A DNA stretch of 57,483 bases from an uncultured Microscilla sp. (lineage in GTDB: Bacteria; Bacteroidota; Bacteroidia; Cytophagales; Microscillaceae). Of the stretch, positions 43,021-52,282 are shown piece by piece. Below the pieces are notes generated by a model, which had not been told where the DNA came from, ran no database searches, and was given only the letters and a program-made list of their open reading frames with translations. How positions within the stretch are numbered: the first letter of the stretch is position 1; each line of letters begins with the position of its first letter. The stretch covers positions 1-57,483 of the forward strand of contig NZ_CANLRP010000037.1 in NCBI RefSeq assembly GCF_947493425.1. Direction: 5' to 3'. The translations under genes and the position numbers were made by a program.

Positions 43021-43644
43021 CTAAAACTGAATAGCTTTGTAGTATTCGGTCGGAATTTGAATGCCTTGATAAGACTCCTGAAGGCTTATTACAATCAATA
43101 CCCCTACTACAAAACCTATGATTAAGATGAGTCGGGCTTGTTTTTGAGCATTTACGATGTTTTTGGCCGATGTTTTTTTGTAATGAACGGCAGCAGTATG
43201 TCCAAATACGCTCATTACCGCAAGCAAGTAATAAGGTATAAAAAATAAAGCCACGGGAATGCTGTTGACTACAATGGCTGCATAGTAAAAGTTGGTGTCA
43301 AGTTGGAGCACTTGCCTGCCCTGCCATACCGTGGCTAGAGTATGTACGATCAGAAAAAAAGCCAGGTACAAACCACTGTACCATTGCAGTTTATCATAAA
43401 ATGTACTGTTTTTTTTGCGTTTGCGCCACACCAATTGTATTCCACTGGCTATTTGTATGGCTACTATCACTAGTAAAAATACCTCAATCACTGGTTGGCG
43501 GTATATTTGCCTTAGCAGCTGCATTACTTTGATGTGTACTGCTGCCCCTACCAAAGCAGTAAGGTGGTTGAGCAGGTGTACACCAATAAAAATACTGAGG
43601 GTAATACCCGAAACATAATGTAGGGTGTTGGTTTTAAACTTCAT
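43021..43644 (-). CDS. Multi-helix membrane protein, possibly a b-type cytochrome
   Basis: 207 aa with five likely helices (about 10-35, 52-70, 88-108, 118-145, 173-192). Several His residues sit in or beside helices: His23 and His27 in GVHLLNHL, His near 101 in FFLIVHTLA, and two in FGHTAAVHYKK near 150. The pattern recalls the heme-b membrane anchor of succinate dehydrogenase/fumarate reductase, but no catalytic subunits are adjacent, so heme binding is only suggested. It is 102 bp downstream of an ECF sigma-factor gene on the same strand and may be its co-transcribed partner or target. Confidence 0.7.
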   Translation of the reverse strand: MKFKTNTLHYVSGITLSIFIGVHLLNHLTALVGAAVHIKVMQLLRQIYRQPVIEVFLLVIVAIQIASGIQLVWRKRKKNSTFYDKLQWYSGLYLAFFLIVHTLATVWQGRQVLQLDTNFYYAAIVVNSIPVALFFIPYYLLAVMSVFGHTAAVHYKKTSAKNIVNAQKQARLILIIGFVVGVLIVISLQESYQGIQIPTEYYKAIQF

Positions 43645-43746
43645 ACGTTTTGTCTTTTAGTATTTTTCAGATAATTTGACATAAGACAAACGAGTAGTGT
43701 AAAGTGTGACAACCTTTATGTGTTTTTTTGAGTAGAAGAGGGTTTG

Positions 43747-44595
43747 TTAAATCACTTTAGTCAATTTATCGGGGTTGAGAATGTTATATACGTGCTGTAT
43801 TTTGCCCTGATGAATGCTCAAAATGACTACGCCAGTCAGCTGGTCTGCCCGATACAGCAACAAGGCAGGTTGCCCCAAAATAGTATTATACACCATCTTG
43901 GTGTTATCAGGTGTATTTTTGCCAATTTTGATATAAAAATTTGCCACCTTTTGGGCGCCAACAATGGGCAGTTTGGCAGCAACCACTTTGCCACCCCCAT
44001 CAGAAAATACCTGAATGTCGTCCTTAAAAAGTGTAATTAAGTGCTCTAATTCGCCTTTTTGAATGTATAAAGCAAACTGAAGCGCCTTATTTTTATCGGT
44101 AACTGAGGCAGTAACCGGGTGGGTGTATTGGTTAATTTTAGCCTTTGCCCGGCTAAATATCTGTCGGGTATTGTCAGGTGTTTTGTCAATAATTTCAGCT
44201 ATTTCTCTGTGGTTTAACTCAAAGGCTTCTTTCAAGATAAAAGCCGCCCTTTCGTAAGGACTAAGGCGAGAAAGTTGAGTGGCAAGCTCATAGCTAAGCA
44301 AGTCTTGTAATTCAAATGTTTGGTTGGCTTCTAGTAAAGCTCCATTTACTGGTTCAGGCAACCATTGCCCTTTGTATTGTATCCTTTGTTGGTGTTGTTG
44401 GTGGTTGAGGCAGTGGTTTATAGTAAGCCTAATGAGGTAGTTTTTTTGATTGGTGATATGTGTAGTATCCAGTTGCAACCATTTTTCGGTGACATCCTGC
44501 GCCACATCCTCAGCATCTGAGTAACTACCCAAAATGCTATAGGCAACACTGATAATTAATGCACGGTTTTGTAAAGCAAACATAACTTGAGACAT
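43747..44595 (-). CDS. ECF sigma factor with C-terminal SnoaL-like domain (ECF41/SigJ type)
   Basis: 282 aa. Sigma region 2 occupies about 8-72 (ISVAYSILGSYSDAEDVAQDVTEKWL), region 4 about 108-165 (LSPYERAAFILKEAFELNHREIAEIIDKTPDNTRQIFSRAKAKI, read in pieces around the HREIAEII helix). The remaining 110 residues form a SnoaL/NTF2-like domain (LIKDDIQVFSDGGGKV-like strand pattern, then IVGAQKVANFYI). In ECF41 factors this extension controls activity in place of an anti-sigma factor. Its ATG immediately follows the T run of the ileS terminator, so a transcript reaching it must read through or start very close by. An in-frame ATG four codons later is possible. Confidence 0.88.
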   Translation of the reverse strand: MSQVMFALQNRALIISVAYSILGSYSDAEDVAQDVTEKWLQLDTTHITNQKNYLIRLTINHCLNHQQHQQRIQYKGQWLPEPVNGALLEANQTFELQDLLSYELATQLSRLSPYERAAFILKEAFELNHREIAEIIDKTPDNTRQIFSRAKAKINQYTHPVTASVTDKNKALQFALYIQKGELEHLITLFKDDIQVFSDGGGKVVAAKLPIVGAQKVANFYIKIGKNTPDNTKMVYNTILGQPALLLYRADQLTGVVILSIHQGKIQHVYNILNPDKLTKVI

Positions 44596-44648
44596 AAAAA
44601 AACTGGAAGACCAATAGCTCGTGCTTTGATCTTCCAGTAAATGTATAT
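44596..44648 (-). terminator. ileS terminator abutting the sigma-factor start codon
   Basis: Nine-pair stem (44602-44610 with 44640-44648) enclosing an inner AGC/GCT pair, followed on the minus strand by seven T. The next bases are the ATG of the sigma-factor gene at 44595. Confidence 0.75.
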
Positions 44649-44673
44649 ATTAATAACTAAAAAGCGATACTTT

Positions 44674-47600
44674 TTAGTTATTCTCCACATTGGCAAGTAC
44701 CTCAATTTTTACAGTCAAGGTAAATTCTTCTATCTCTAAGGTTTCACCCCCTTCTATATTTGCCTGATCTGCCAGCGAAAGTGCTTGAGTTTCAGTACTT
44801 ATATAGTCGTGGTGTGTTTTCAGTGCATCTTTTACCAATTCGTCGGTACTGTTAAATACAATGCCTATTTTATCAGTTACCTCCATTCCAGCATCTTTAC
44901 GGAGGTTTTGTACTCGGTTTACAAAATCGCGGGCAATCCCTTCTTTTCGCAAGTCTTCGGTAATTGTTTCATCCAATATTACGGTAAGTGCTTCGTCAGG
45001 GTCAGAAGCCACCGAGTGCCCTTCTTTTACCTCCGAAACAATCACTACATCTTCGGCAACAAAATCAAAGCCGTCTTTGCTTAAAGTACCAGTACTGTCT
45101 ATAGTAGCAATCTCATCTTTGTTAAACGCATTGACAATGCCTTGCACTTTTTTCATGTCTTTGCCATACTTCTTACCTAACACTTTAAAGTTAGGTTTGA
45201 TGCTTTTGACTACAATGTCAGAGTTGTCACCAATAAATTCTATGTCTTTGATATTGGTTTCGGCAAGAATCAAATCTTTTACTGCCTCTATCTGACTTTG
45301 AGTAGTAGCATCTACTGCTGGCACAATGATTTTTTGCAAAGGCTGACGTACTCTGATGCCCTTGTTACCTTTGGCTGTTTTGCGTAATGAGTGAGTCAAT
45401 GAAGACAGCTTTTGTGCCAAAGTCATTCTACGCTCAAGGTCGGTGTCTATAATGTCTTCGTTTACCTCTGGGAAGGTAGTCAAGTGAATAGACTCAGACT
45501 GATCGCGCCCACTTACTTTGTTTAAGTCAAGGAACAATGCTTCACTCATAAATGGCATGACTGGCGAAGCCAGCTTCAAAATAGTTTCCAAACAAGTATA
45601 CAGTGTTTGGTAGGCAGCTACTTTGTCATCGTTGAGTTTGGTTTTCCAAAAACGGTTACGGTTGAGGCGTACATACCAGTTGCTCAAGTCGTCCATTGTA
45701 AAGGTTTGGATGGCTCTGGCTGCCTTGGTAGGTTCAAAGTCATCATAAAAACCATCTACTTGTTTGATCAAAGTATTCAACTTAGACAGTATCCAACGGT
45801 CTATCTCTGGACGTTGTGCTACAGGTACTTCTGTCTGACTATAGTCAAATTCATCGAGATTGGCGTACGTAGCAAAAAACGAATACGTATTTTTAAGTGT
45901 GCCAAAAAATCTTCTTGAGACTTCTTTTACACCTTCTATATCAAACTTTAAGTTATCCCAAGGGTTGGCGTTAGAGATCATATACCAACGGGTAGTATCA
46001 GCCCCATGTGCATCCATTGTTTCAAAAGGGTCTACTGCATTGCCCAATCGTTTAGACATTTTACGTCCTTCGGCATCCAGTACCAGCCCGGTAGAAACCA
46101 CATTTTTGAAAGCTACAGAGTCGAACAGCATACCAGCAATGGCGTGTAAGGTAAAGAACCAACCACGGGTTTGGTCTACTCCCTCAGAAATAAAATCTGC
46201 CGGAAACTCGTCACGCTCATCTATCATATCCTTGTTTTGGAAAGGGTAATGTAATTGAGCATAAGGCATAGCCCCTGAGTCAAACCAAACATCTATCAAG
46301 TCTTGTTCACGGTACATTGGTTTGCCGTTAGGCGATACCAATACAATATCGTCGACATAAGGGCGGTGCAAGTCAAAGTTTTTGCGTTTGAAATAAGCCG
46401 AAATCACATCAGCACTTAGTAGTGTGCTGCCATCATCATCAGTTTTTACTTCTTTGATGTTCTCAAATTCACCCACCGGGTTTTCTTGCATCAATCCAGC
46501 TTTGATTGATTTTTCTACAGCTTCATAAAGTTCGTATACCGATCCTATACACTCTTCTTCTTTACCGTCTTCGGTACGCCATATAGGCAAAGGTATGCCC
46601 CAATAACGTTGACGCGATAAGTTCCAGTCTACGAGGTTTTCCAACCAGTTGCCAAAACGCCCAGTTCCTGTACTCTCTGGCTTCCAGTTGATGGTGTGGT
46701 TCAATTGTACCAACTTGTCTTTAGCCGCTGTAGTACGGATAAACCAAGAGTCAAGTGGATAATACAATATAGGTTTGTCGGTACGCCAGCAGTGTGGGTA
46801 GCTGTGTTTATATTTTTCTACTTTAAATGCCTTGTTATCAGTTTTTAGTTTGATAGAGATCAATACATCAGTAGATTTATATTCAGGTACTGCTTCCGGA
46901 TTTTCCTCGTATTCGGCTTTTACGTATAGTCCAGCAAAATCAGTAACTTCCTTTACAAATTTTCCCTGGCGATCAACCAAGGGAACATTGTTACCTTCTT
47001 CGTCTTTGACCAATACCGGAGGCACGTTATTTTGTTGAGCTACACGGTAATCGTCAGCACCAAACACTGAGGCAGTATGTACCACACCAGTACCATCGGC
47101 AGTGGTTACAAAGTCGCCAGGTATTACGCGGAATGCATTCTTTTCAAGTTCTTCGTTGGTCACATAAGGCATCAACTGCTCATAGCGAACCTCCGTTATA
47201 TCACTTCCTTTAAACTCTTGTACTACTTCAAAAGGAATCAACTTATCTTCTTTCTTGTAGTCTTCCAGTTTTAGGTCTTTAGCCTTGTCAGAAAAATGCT
47301 TGCTTATTAAATCTTTGGCAAGTATGACCGATATAGGCTGGTGAGTATATGCATTAAAAGTTTTTACTTTTACATAAGTAATTTTTTCACCCACAGCAAG
47401 CGCACAGTTAGACGGCAATGTCCAAGGGGTAGTGGTCCAGGCAAGTATTCGTACATCTTCGTCGTTGTTTTCAAACAAAAACTCAGAACGTTCGCTGCGT
47501 TTTACTTTAAACTGGGCTACAATAGATGTATCAGTTACATCTTTATAGGCGCCTGGCATATTCAGTTCGTGTGAGCTAAGCCCGGTACCAGCTTTGGGTG

Positions 47601-48144
47601 AAAATGGTTGAATGGTATACCCCTTATACAGCCAGTCTTTTTCGTGGAGCTTTTTCAGTAAATACCACACAGTTTCGATGTAGTCGTTGTGGTAGGTAAT
47701 GTAGGGGTTGCCCATGTCTACCCAATACCCCATCTTTTGCGTAAGCTTAGACCAGATGTCGGTAAACTGCATGACTGTTTTACGGCATTCTTTGTTGTAG
47801 TCTTCTACCGATATTTTTTTACCTATATCGTCTTTAGTAATACCAAGCTGTTGTTCTACCTTTAGTTCTACGGGCAAACCGTGGGTATCCCATCCGGCTT
47901 TACGTTTCACCTGAAATCCTTTGAGTGTTTTGTATCGACAAAAAATATCTTTAATTGTACGAGCCATTACGTGGTGAATTCCAGGCATTCCATTCGCTGA
48001 TGGTGGGCCTTCATAAAACGTAAAGGTTTTCTTTCCCTCACGACTACTTATAGATTTCTCAAATATTTGGTTTTCTTCCCAAAACTCAAGAATATCTGCC
48101 TCTAGCTGAGCGTAATTGAGGTCTTTGTACTCATTATACTTCAT
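44674..48144 (-). CDS. ileS: Isoleucine-tRNA ligase
   Basis: 1156 aa, the long class found in Bacteroidota. The HIGH-type motif is PGIHH (residues 54-58) following FYEGPPSANG. The editing domain contains WTTTPWTLPSN and TGVVHTASVFGADDY. KMSKR is present near 697 (GRKMSKRLGNAVDP). The tRNA-binding end includes DDLSNWYVRLNRNRFW and a long C-terminal extension. It charges tRNA-Ile and edits Val. The length and C-terminal type resemble the mupirocin-tolerant IleS2 group, but resistance is not shown. A TAATTTTG box at 48185-48192 (minus strand) is the likely -7 element. Confidence 0.96.
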   Translation of the reverse strand: MKYNEYKDLNYAQLEADILEFWEENQIFEKSISSREGKKTFTFYEGPPSANGMPGIHHVMARTIKDIFCRYKTLKGFQVKRKAGWDTHGLPVELKVEQQLGITKDDIGKKISVEDYNKECRKTVMQFTDIWSKLTQKMGYWVDMGNPYITYHNDYIETVWYLLKKLHEKDWLYKGYTIQPFSPKAGTGLSSHELNMPGAYKDVTDTSIVAQFKVKRSERSEFLFENNDEDVRILAWTTTPWTLPSNCALAVGEKITYVKVKTFNAYTHQPISVILAKDLISKHFSDKAKDLKLEDYKKEDKLIPFEVVQEFKGSDITEVRYEQLMPYVTNEELEKNAFRVIPGDFVTTADGTGVVHTASVFGADDYRVAQQNNVPPVLVKDEEGNNVPLVDRQGKFVKEVTDFAGLYVKAEYEENPEAVPEYKSTDVLISIKLKTDNKAFKVEKYKHSYPHCWRTDKPILYYPLDSWFIRTTAAKDKLVQLNHTINWKPESTGTGRFGNWLENLVDWNLSRQRYWGIPLPIWRTEDGKEEECIGSVYELYEAVEKSIKAGLMQENPVGEFENIKEVKTDDDGSTLLSADVISAYFKRKNFDLHRPYVDDIVLVSPNGKPMYREQDLIDVWFDSGAMPYAQLHYPFQNKDMIDERDEFPADFISEGVDQTRGWFFTLHAIAGMLFDSVAFKNVVSTGLVLDAEGRKMSKRLGNAVDPFETMDAHGADTTRWYMISNANPWDNLKFDIEGVKEVSRRFFGTLKNTYSFFATYANLDEFDYSQTEVPVAQRPEIDRWILSKLNTLIKQVDGFYDDFEPTKAARAIQTFTMDDLSNWYVRLNRNRFWKTKLNDDKVAAYQTLYTCLETILKLASPVMPFMSEALFLDLNKVSGRDQSESIHLTTFPEVNEDIIDTDLERRMTLAQKLSSLTHSLRKTAKGNKGIRVRQPLQKIIVPAVDATTQSQIEAVKDLILAETNIKDIEFIGDNSDIVVKSIKPNFKVLGKKYGKDMKKVQGIVNAFNKDEIATIDSTGTLSKDGFDFVAEDVVIVSEVKEGHSVASDPDEALTVILDETITEDLRKEGIARDFVNRVQNLRKDAGMEVTDKIGIVFNSTDELVKDALKTHHDYISTETQALSLADQANIEGGETLEIEEFTLTVKIEVLANVENN

Positions 48145-48509
48145 CAGAATTATAAGATATTTTTTGTCTTTTGTTTGAATTAGGCAAAATTAGTAAAAAA
48201 CAGACAATAGTTGATAGATTATAAGTTTCATTTTTGACACTACATAACCAATCGTTGTTTTTTGTTCAAATTATTGACTTTACAAAATAATAGGAGATAC
48301 TAAAATTTTATGCTTATATATCAGCTTGCCAAAGCAGATTGTTTTAGGAGGAGTAGCATAAACTTTAATTTTTTGTTATTTATGTGTTTTAAATAAATTC
48401 CATTATGAGTGTTTGTTTAAACTTTGTCTCTAGAGTTAAAAATGATAAGTTTTTTAACCCGGATGGTCAACATTAAACAAGCCCTTACATACCGAAAAAT
48501 AGAAATACA
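48145..48509. other. Intergenic region between ileS and a divergent lipoprotein gene
   Basis: 365 bp, A+T-rich. It holds the ileS -7 box at 48185-48192. I see no RNA gene, no convincing ORF and no clear promoter for the lipoprotein gene. Confidence 0.4.
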
Positions 48510-48905
48510 ATGATGCGTTATTCTTGGATATTTGTGCTTGCTGTAGCTTTGTTGGCAAGTTGTGGCGATAAAAAAAATAAAAACAAAGGGGAAACTAAAG
48601 ATACTACTGCCAATACCCAGGCCGAACTGCCACCTAACCAGCCTGAAGTTATAAGTATTACAGTAGATAGTACTGCTAAAAAGGCAAAAGTAAAGTTTAA
48701 AGTGCCCCGTAAGATCAAGGTAAGTGTAGCAGTGACCAATGTAGAAGGTGTAGGCTTGTCGAGCGATCAGGTAGGCGAGGTAGAAGGGGAGTTTGAGCAT
48801 ACGCTTGACTTATCAGATACCAAAAAATTTGGCAAAGGTTTGTACTATGTAAATATAGTGACTTACGAAAATAAGAAAGCTGTAAAAGAAATAATCCTAA
48901 AGTAG
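48510..48905 (+). CDS. Small lipoprotein, hypothetical
   Basis: 131 aa. The signal ends in lipobox LLASC with Cys18 as the acyl site. A Lys/Asn/Thr-rich tether (19-45) leads to one compact beta domain (about 48-131: PEVISITVDSTAKKAKVKFKVPRKIKV, read in two strands, then KVSVAVTNVEGVGL and KGLYYVNIVTYENKKAVKEIILK). The domain ending resembles an Ig-like or T9SS-sorting-like sandwich, but at this size a specific family cannot be assigned. Single gene, followed by a terminator at 48986. Confidence 0.75.
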   Translation: MMRYSWIFVLAVALLASCGDKKNKNKGETKDTTANTQAELPPNQPEVISITVDSTAKKAKVKFKVPRKIKVSVAVTNVEGVGLSSDQVGEVEGEFEHTLDLSDTKKFGKGLYYVNIVTYENKKAVKEIILK

Positions 48906-48985
48906 TGAGTAACGATACTGCAAAAAGGTAGCAATGGGTAAAATCTAACTTTTATATGTTTATCCTCTTTCAGGAAGTAATAAAG

Positions 48986-49016
48986 AAGCCAAGGAGTAAT
49001 TTCTTTGGCTTTTATA
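48986..49016. terminator. Hairpin terminator
   Basis: AAGCCAAGGA (48986-48995) pairs with 49002-49011 (one G-T pair), with T-rich sequence after it and A-rich before. It can serve the lipoprotein gene and, on the other strand, the broken gene at 49055. Confidence 0.6.
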
Positions 49017-49054
49017 GCTTCAAATCTGCTCAAATAGAGCTTTGAGCTGGCTGT

Positions 49055-49250
49055 TTACAAACTTATTTTTTGAGTAGCCTTGGCAGGTATTTTTGCTTCA
49101 AGGTTTATCAAGGTGGTAATGAGCAAGATCATTGCCAGCGGCAGAAAAATGCATGAATCGGTAAAAGCATCTAGTGCTTTGGGAACTAAGTAGTTTATAC
49201 ACTATTTCGAGTTTGTTTTGGTGGCTGTCAAACCTCCAAAAAACGAGCAT
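49055..49250 (-). pseudogene. Frameshifted small membrane-protein gene
   Basis: An ATG at 49250 opens MLVFWRFDSHQNKLEIVYKL. In the frame shifted by one, the sequence continues from the same point as VPKALDAFTDSCIFLPLAM, a clear membrane helix ILLITTLINLEAK and IPAKATQKISL, ending at TAA 49055-49057. The two pieces join into one protein-like chain of about 64 residues, so the gene is probably disrupted once near 49190, or the sequence has an indel there. It lies in the 558-bp gap 48906-49463. No family assigned; the rest of the gap shows nothing I can name. Confidence 0.45.
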
Positions 49251-49425
49251 AGCCTAAGCTACGTGAGTTTTTTTAGGTGAAGTCAGCAGGCAAAAGAAGC
49301 CGAAATATGTGAAAGGAATTTAGTACCAAGAGCACTAGTGCTCTGTCAATGTTTAGATTGGGGATAGAATGTGGATGAATAATGCAATCTAAAAGCGTGG
49401 TAAAAGTTAGCATTGGAATCATAAG

Positions 49426-49453
49426 AAGTAGCCAGGTTTAGTGTTGGCTACTT
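49426..49453 (-). terminator. Possible terminator of the 49464 gene
   Basis: Perfect nine-pair stem (49426-49434 with 49445-49453) with a ten-base loop, 11 bp after the stop codon on the minus strand. The T run after it is poor. Confidence 0.45.
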
Positions 49454-49463
49454 TGGTTATTTC

Positions 49464-50486
49464 TTATTGTTTGGCCTTTTTTCGTTTGTACTTGTACCAC
49501 ATGATAATGGCAAAAACTATAATTAAGATAGGGATAAGGTATGCCATAATGAGTGGGAAAATGACCAAAATTCCTCCATTTTTGCTATATATTTTAAAAT
49601 CAACTGCTTGCACTGTTTTCCACCCTGTAGTGTTGAGTTCATTCCCTTTCAGTGCGTCTATTTTCTTAAAATATCCTGGAGCAGCCTGTAATACTTTATT
49701 GAAGTCAAAATTGTTCAGTTTTTTAGAGTAACGGATGACTACATTGCTGTTTTCGGTGGGTTCGAGGTCAGCAAAATCATAGACCATCTGTTGTTTACCA
49801 TCAGTTTTAAAAGTTTTGAAAGGGTATACGCCTTGTACCGATGGTATTTTCAGCGTATCCATCAAGCGTACATAAATTCTACCTTTGTTTATGTTTTTTG
49901 CCCAGGCGCGCCCTGACTCTAGTAAATAGCTAAATCCATTGTGGTAGTCGGCATTGTAGCCTTTGCGGAGCTGGGCGGTATTGGTATTTACAATAAAGTA
50001 CACGGTCAACTTAGTCAATTTTTGGGGTGCATAAGCCGCCTCCCAAATGTACCAGTTGTCGGTATGGTCAAGGGTTTTGTAGTGATAAGCCTCTACGTTG
50101 GCGCTACTGGCTCTTTTGACAGTGGCATTTTTTCCATTTACTTTTACCTGTAGGTTATACAAATCAGACATTTGCACACTATAAGCGGCTTTGTTCATAA
50201 ACCCGCTATTGATAGGGTAGCCTGTAGTAAGGTTAATGGCTGTATCACTGTGGTTGTACATCTGGTATTCGCCTTTTACTACGGCAAACCCTGGGTACAG
50301 CATAATGGTAACCAACTCACTTTGCATTTGAATCTTGTCGAGGTGTACGCTGTCTTTGGCAAAAAACGGAATAAAGTTGATCCCTGCACCAACGTCCCAA
50401 AAACCTGGCATTGCTGCATTGGCCAATGGCTTGCCCTGAAAACAAACCACTAATAAAAGACTTGCTATAATATTGCGTATGTTCAT
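49464..50486 (-). CDS. Secreted beta-rich protein with C-terminal membrane anchor
   Basis: 340 aa from ATG 50486; a TTG 11 codons upstream is less likely. The signal peptide (MNIRNIIASLLLVVCFQG) is followed by a long extracytoplasmic region with strand-rich patterns (VTIMLYPGFAVVKGEYQMYNHSD, GYPINSGFM, NWYIWEAAYAPQKLTKLTVYFIVN, each given in part). One C-terminal helix (about 310-330) is followed by the basic tail KYKRKKAKQ, which anchors the protein in the inner membrane. The overall pattern recalls DUF4424-like proteins, but the assignment is weak. Single gene. Confidence 0.65.
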   Translation of the reverse strand: MNIRNIIASLLLVVCFQGKPLANAAMPGFWDVGAGINFIPFFAKDSVHLDKIQMQSELVTIMLYPGFAVVKGEYQMYNHSDTAINLTTGYPINSGFMNKAAYSVQMSDLYNLQVKVNGKNATVKRASSANVEAYHYKTLDHTDNWYIWEAAYAPQKLTKLTVYFIVNTNTAQLRKGYNADYHNGFSYLLESGRAWAKNINKGRIYVRLMDTLKIPSVQGVYPFKTFKTDGKQQMVYDFADLEPTENSNVVIRYSKKLNNFDFNKVLQAAPGYFKKIDALKGNELNTTGWKTVQAVDFKIYSKNGGILVIFPLIMAYLIPILIIVFAIIMWYKYKRKKAKQ

Positions 50487-50697
50487 TGTTGTTCTTCTTC
50501 TAATGTTTTTGAGGCACAAAACTACAGCTTTTAGTCAGGAGCACCAAGAGTCTCAGGTTTTAAGCGGCAAATGGCAAGTCAAACCCTGCTCCAAACGATT
50601 GTTAATAAAATTGCAGTGCCTTTGCTTTCAAGTGTTTATCAAATTGGTGGGTAATTACCTTTAGTTTTTACTCAACTTTTAAACAAATGCCTATATA

Positions 50698-51567
50698 TTA
50701 TGGAACAGGAATATAAGTATCATCACCTGGTACTTTCGGAAACTGTTTATTTTTCCAGTCTTCACTTGCTTTTTTTAGGCGGTCACGCGATGATGATACA
50801 AAATTCCAAAATAAGTAACGAGGTTCGGGCAGAGGTTGCCCACCAAATAACAACAATTGTGTGTCAGCCGCTAACTGTAGGCAACATTCGTTTTCGGTCT
50901 TCGATACCAGCATTTGCCCTGCTTCTACGGTGTTGGAATCATCAGTTACTTTGCCTTTTACTACCACTACTGCTATTTCCCCTTCAAGTTGCCCTTGCAG
51001 GTCTAACCAAGTGCTTTTAGTAGCTTTAATGTCAACCATAAACAAAGGAGAATATACAGGCAAGGGCGATTTTTTGCCATAACCCTCCCCCGCTACCAAA
51101 GTAAATATAAGGTCATTTTCCTGCCAGCGAGGTAAGTCCGTTTTGGGTATAAAATCGAAACGAGGGGACATTTCTTCTTTTTCTTTGGGCAAAGCCACCC
51201 ACACCTGATAGCCGTGCAAAGTATGAGGAGCCTTGCCACGCAAATATTGGGGGGTTCGCTCGGTATGTGTTACACCACTGCCCGATGTCATGAAGCCTAC
51301 ATCGCCTGGGGTAATTACTTGGTGGGCACCTGTGCTATCGCGGTGAGCTATTTCACCTTCGAACAAATAAGTAAGCGTTGACAAACCAATGTGAGGGTGT
51401 TGATCTACGTCTACATATTTGTCTTTGCCAATGAGTGATGGACCCATGTGGTCAATAAAAGTAAAAGGACCCACTTGCCGTTTTTCACGCACAGGCAGCA
51501 ACCTACCCACTACAAAGTTCCCAATGTCGCGGCTCTTTTCTTCCAGTATCATTTTGTTATTTGCCAT
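50698..51567 (-). CDS. Pirin family protein
   Basis: 289 aa, a bicupin. Metal ligands of the N-terminal cupin are clear: His57 and His59 in QHPHIGLST, His101 and Glu103 in GVTHTERTP. The GPFTFIDHMGP start and GLSTLTYLFEGEIAHRDS are typical. The C-terminal cupin carries EGEIAVVVVKGKV and LLLFGGQPLPEPRYLFWNFVSS. Pirins bind Fe or other metals; some have quercetinase activity, others regulate transcription or metabolism. Function here is open. No partner gene is adjacent. Confidence 0.93.
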   Translation of the reverse strand: MANNKMILEEKSRDIGNFVVGRLLPVREKRQVGPFTFIDHMGPSLIGKDKYVDVDQHPHIGLSTLTYLFEGEIAHRDSTGAHQVITPGDVGFMTSGSGVTHTERTPQYLRGKAPHTLHGYQVWVALPKEKEEMSPRFDFIPKTDLPRWQENDLIFTLVAGEGYGKKSPLPVYSPLFMVDIKATKSTWLDLQGQLEGEIAVVVVKGKVTDDSNTVEAGQMLVSKTENECCLQLAADTQLLLFGGQPLPEPRYLFWNFVSSSRDRLKKASEDWKNKQFPKVPGDDTYIPVP

Positions 51568-52282
51568 AAGTAGTTGTTTAGGGTTTAATGAGGAAGATAA
51601 TCTACTTTATAAATATACTGCTTGAGGGCGGTATTTGGAAACGATGATGTAGCCAAAGGCAAATAGGCGTGTATATTTGTGAAAAAACTTAACAAAGATG
51701 AGCCAAGGTTTTAAAATATGACCAAAACCTTTGAGTAATTTATGAGAGTGTTTACCCTAATTTGCCTACTAAGTAAAAACGCAAATTAAAAGTTGTGAGG
51801 AATGACTACTTAAAAGGAGGAACAAGGAAGCGTCAGATAAATGTATACAAAGGATTTTAAGCGAGTATGGATGTGCCTGAGTTTATTGTGATTCTGGAAG
51901 GTAAAGTTAGGTTGCCTATTTTTTATAAACGCCCTTGTTTTGTTGTATTTGTACTGTGCTTTTAGGTAAAAGTATAACCTTAAGGTAGTCATCAGGAAAA
52001 TATTACCTCAGGGCTTGTGTAAAATAATAAAACTTTACAAGATAAGGCACTTACCCCATAAGCTTTTGTTCAACATCTCCAATTGACTTCCGAAGTTTGC
52101 GCTAAGCGTAACATTTTGACAGGATGACGTAAAAAACACGCACTTACATACAGTAGGTACGTGTATGGTTTAGAGATTATAGAATTAAAATTGAGCTGTT
52201 TGTGTAAGTTTGGTTTTGGGTGTCTAAGAATATCTTTATTTGTGCATTGGTACCAAAGGACTTGAAGCTAATTAATGACTAT
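51568..52282. other. Gene-poor region
   Basis: 715 bp between two minus-strand genes. Apart from the terminator at 52130-52164 I find no supported gene. Short open frames on both strands (for example 33 codons from the ATG at about 51869) lack recognisable content. Decayed sequence is possible. Confidence 0.4.
52130..52164 (-). terminator. Terminator for the 312-aa membrane protein gene
   Basis: Twelve-pair stem (52136-52147 with 52153-52164, one mismatch and one G-T pair), five-base loop, and T6 following on the minus strand. It is 119 bp after the stop. Confidence 0.6.

Noticed and set aside
44674..48144. ileS as a mupirocin-resistance determinant
   Set aside because: The long form is ordinary in Bacteroidota and appears to be the housekeeping copy; length alone is no evidence for resistance.
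51810..51992. 60-codon minus-strand open frame
   Set aside because: Lys/Asn/Tyr-rich composition expected of A+T-rich DNA, no signal or domain, no promoter.
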